DNA of 33,093 bases, taken from Streptomyces montanisoli (GTDB taxonomy: Bacteria > Actinomycetota > Actinomycetes > Streptomycetales > Streptomycetaceae). The position numbers and the translations under genes were made by a program. How positions within the stretch are numbered: the first letter of the stretch is position 1; every line of letters starts with the position of its first letter. This document shows positions 32,497 to 33,093 of this stretch, in pieces. Where the stretch lies: the NCBI RefSeq assembly GCF_017813245.1, contig NZ_JAGIQL010000070.1, positions 1 through 33,093 of the forward strand, read 5' to 3'. Below the pieces are notes generated by a model. That model saw only the letters and a list, made by a program, of their open reading frames with translations. It was not told the DNA's origin and did no database searches.

Positions 32497-33093
32497 ATGA
32501 CTGCTATGACCCCGGGCTCGAACCTCCCGCTGCCCAGCGCGAACGTGACGGTGGACGTCGCCGCGCCCGTACGCCTCGACGTGTCGGCGCTGCTGCTCAC
32601 GGCCGCGGGCAATGTCCGCTCCGACGACGACTTCATCTTCTACAACCAGCCGTCGGGCTCCGGGGTCACCTATCGCTCCGGCGGCGGCTCGGCGCCCGAC
32701 GCGATCGCGGTCGACACGGCGGCGGTCCCCGCCGGCATCGAGAAGATCGTCGTGACCGCCAGCCCCGACGCGGCGGGCGCGACCTTCCGCGGCACGGAGC
32801 CGACGGCGACCGTCCGCGGCGGTGACGGCGCCGTCGTCGCGACGTTCACCCCGCCGGGGCTCGGCGCGGAGACGGCGCTCGTGGTCGTCGAGATCTACCG
32901 GCGCGGCGGCGCGTGGAAGGTGCGCGCGGTCGGGCAGGGGTACGCGAACGGGCTCGCGGGCATCGCCACGGACTTCGGCGTCTCGGTGGACGAGCCGGCG
33001 GACGCCCCGACGGCCTCCGCCGCCCCGACGGCCTCCGCCGCCCCGACGCCGGCGCCGGCACCAACCCAGGCGCAGCCGCCGGCCCCGCCCGCG
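32497..33093 (+). CDS. TerD-family protein, partial (runs off window end)
   Basis: The frame from ATG 32497 (or 32506, MTPGSN) runs 199 residues to the window end. MTPGSNLPLPSANVTVDVAA, SDDDFIFYNQPSGSGVTYRS, VPAGIEKIVVTASPDAAGAT, ETALVVVEIYRRGGAWKVRA and VGQGYANGLAGIATDFGVSV are the TerD domain, a calcium-binding fold named for tellurite resistance and common in multiple copies in Streptomyces. After about residue 172 a Pro/Ala/Thr-rich linker begins, with two identical 18-base units (GCCCCGACGGCCTCCGCC) at about 33005-33040, so a second domain probably follows. The role in stress or development is unresolved. AAGGAGGG at 32471 is too far upstream to serve as its ribosome site. Confidence 0.88.
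   Translation, partial: MTAMTPGSNLPLPSANVTVDVAAPVRLDVSALLLTAAGNVRSDDDFIFYNQPSGSGVTYRSGGGSAPDAIAVDTAAVPAGIEKIVVTASPDAAGATFRGTEPTATVRGGDGAVVATFTPPGLGAETALVVVEIYRRGGAWKVRAVGQGYANGLAGIATDFGVSVDEPADAPTASAAPTASAAPTPAPAPTQAQPPAPPA

Overview
The window is very GC-rich actinobacterial chromosome, most likely from Streptomyces or a close relative. The evidence is GC bias at third codon positions, frequent GTG and TTG starts, many ATGA/GTGA gene overlaps, OpcA beside glucose-6-phosphate dehydrogenase, an actinobacterial sufR-B-D-ferredoxin-C-S-U-T operon, and proteins that resemble Streptomyces families closely. The assignment is from recalled family knowledge; no search was run. No tRNA, rRNA, insertion sequence, phage gene or CRISPR array was seen. 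Most of the window looks like core chromosome.

Layout. Positions 1-200 are a poly-C stretch that looks like degraded sequence at a contig end. It truncates a leftward amidohydrolase gene (to 620). Next, leftward, come a 510-residue Ala/Pro/Gly/Glu-rich repeat protein (706-2238) and ctaB, heme O synthase (2322-3269). Divergent from ctaB is the pentose phosphate operon tkt-tal-zwf-opcA-pgl (3583 to about 10140). It converges on ctaA, heme A synthase (10153-11160, leftward), so the two heme A biosynthesis genes flank the NADPH-producing pathway. A leftward two-gene ABC exporter (11280-13021) is divergent from the suf operon (13201-19804), which ends in a perfect 15-bp stem hairpin.

The right half has an NCS2 nucleobase permease (19943-21334), a convergent membrane protein (21371-22468), an SMR efflux pump with its TetR regulator and a double palindromic operator (22568-23476), a small zinc-ribbon protein, dapD for lysine/diaminopimelate synthesis (23869-24855), a secreted endonuclease/exonuclease/phosphatase-fold enzyme (24952-26799, leftward), and an acidic 522-residue protein of unknown function (27024-28592). 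A 750-bp gene-free region with 184-bp tandem repeats follows. Then comes a likely sugar-acid locus: an unknown 374-residue protein and kdgD (leftward), divergent from udh, uronate dehydrogenase (rightward). The window ends inside a TerD-family gene.

How the genes work together. tkt, tal, zwf, opcA and pgl form the oxidative and non-oxidative pentose phosphate pathway. The suf genes build Fe-S clusters under a likely Fe-S-sensing repressor, SufR, whose operator is visible. udh and kdgD are first and late steps of oxidative uronate catabolism; the dehydratase between them is not here.

The most useful observations are the SufR operator over the suf -10 region, two TetR-type operators exactly two helical turns apart over a leaderless SMR promoter, a set of five probable leaderless genes, the lack of any stop codon at the expected end of pgl, a 15-bp tandem repeat that copies the stop codon of the nuclease gene four times, the 184-bp intergenic repeats, and the unknown CxCxxC protein coupled to kdgD. 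I did not find a clear-cut new defence or mobile system.
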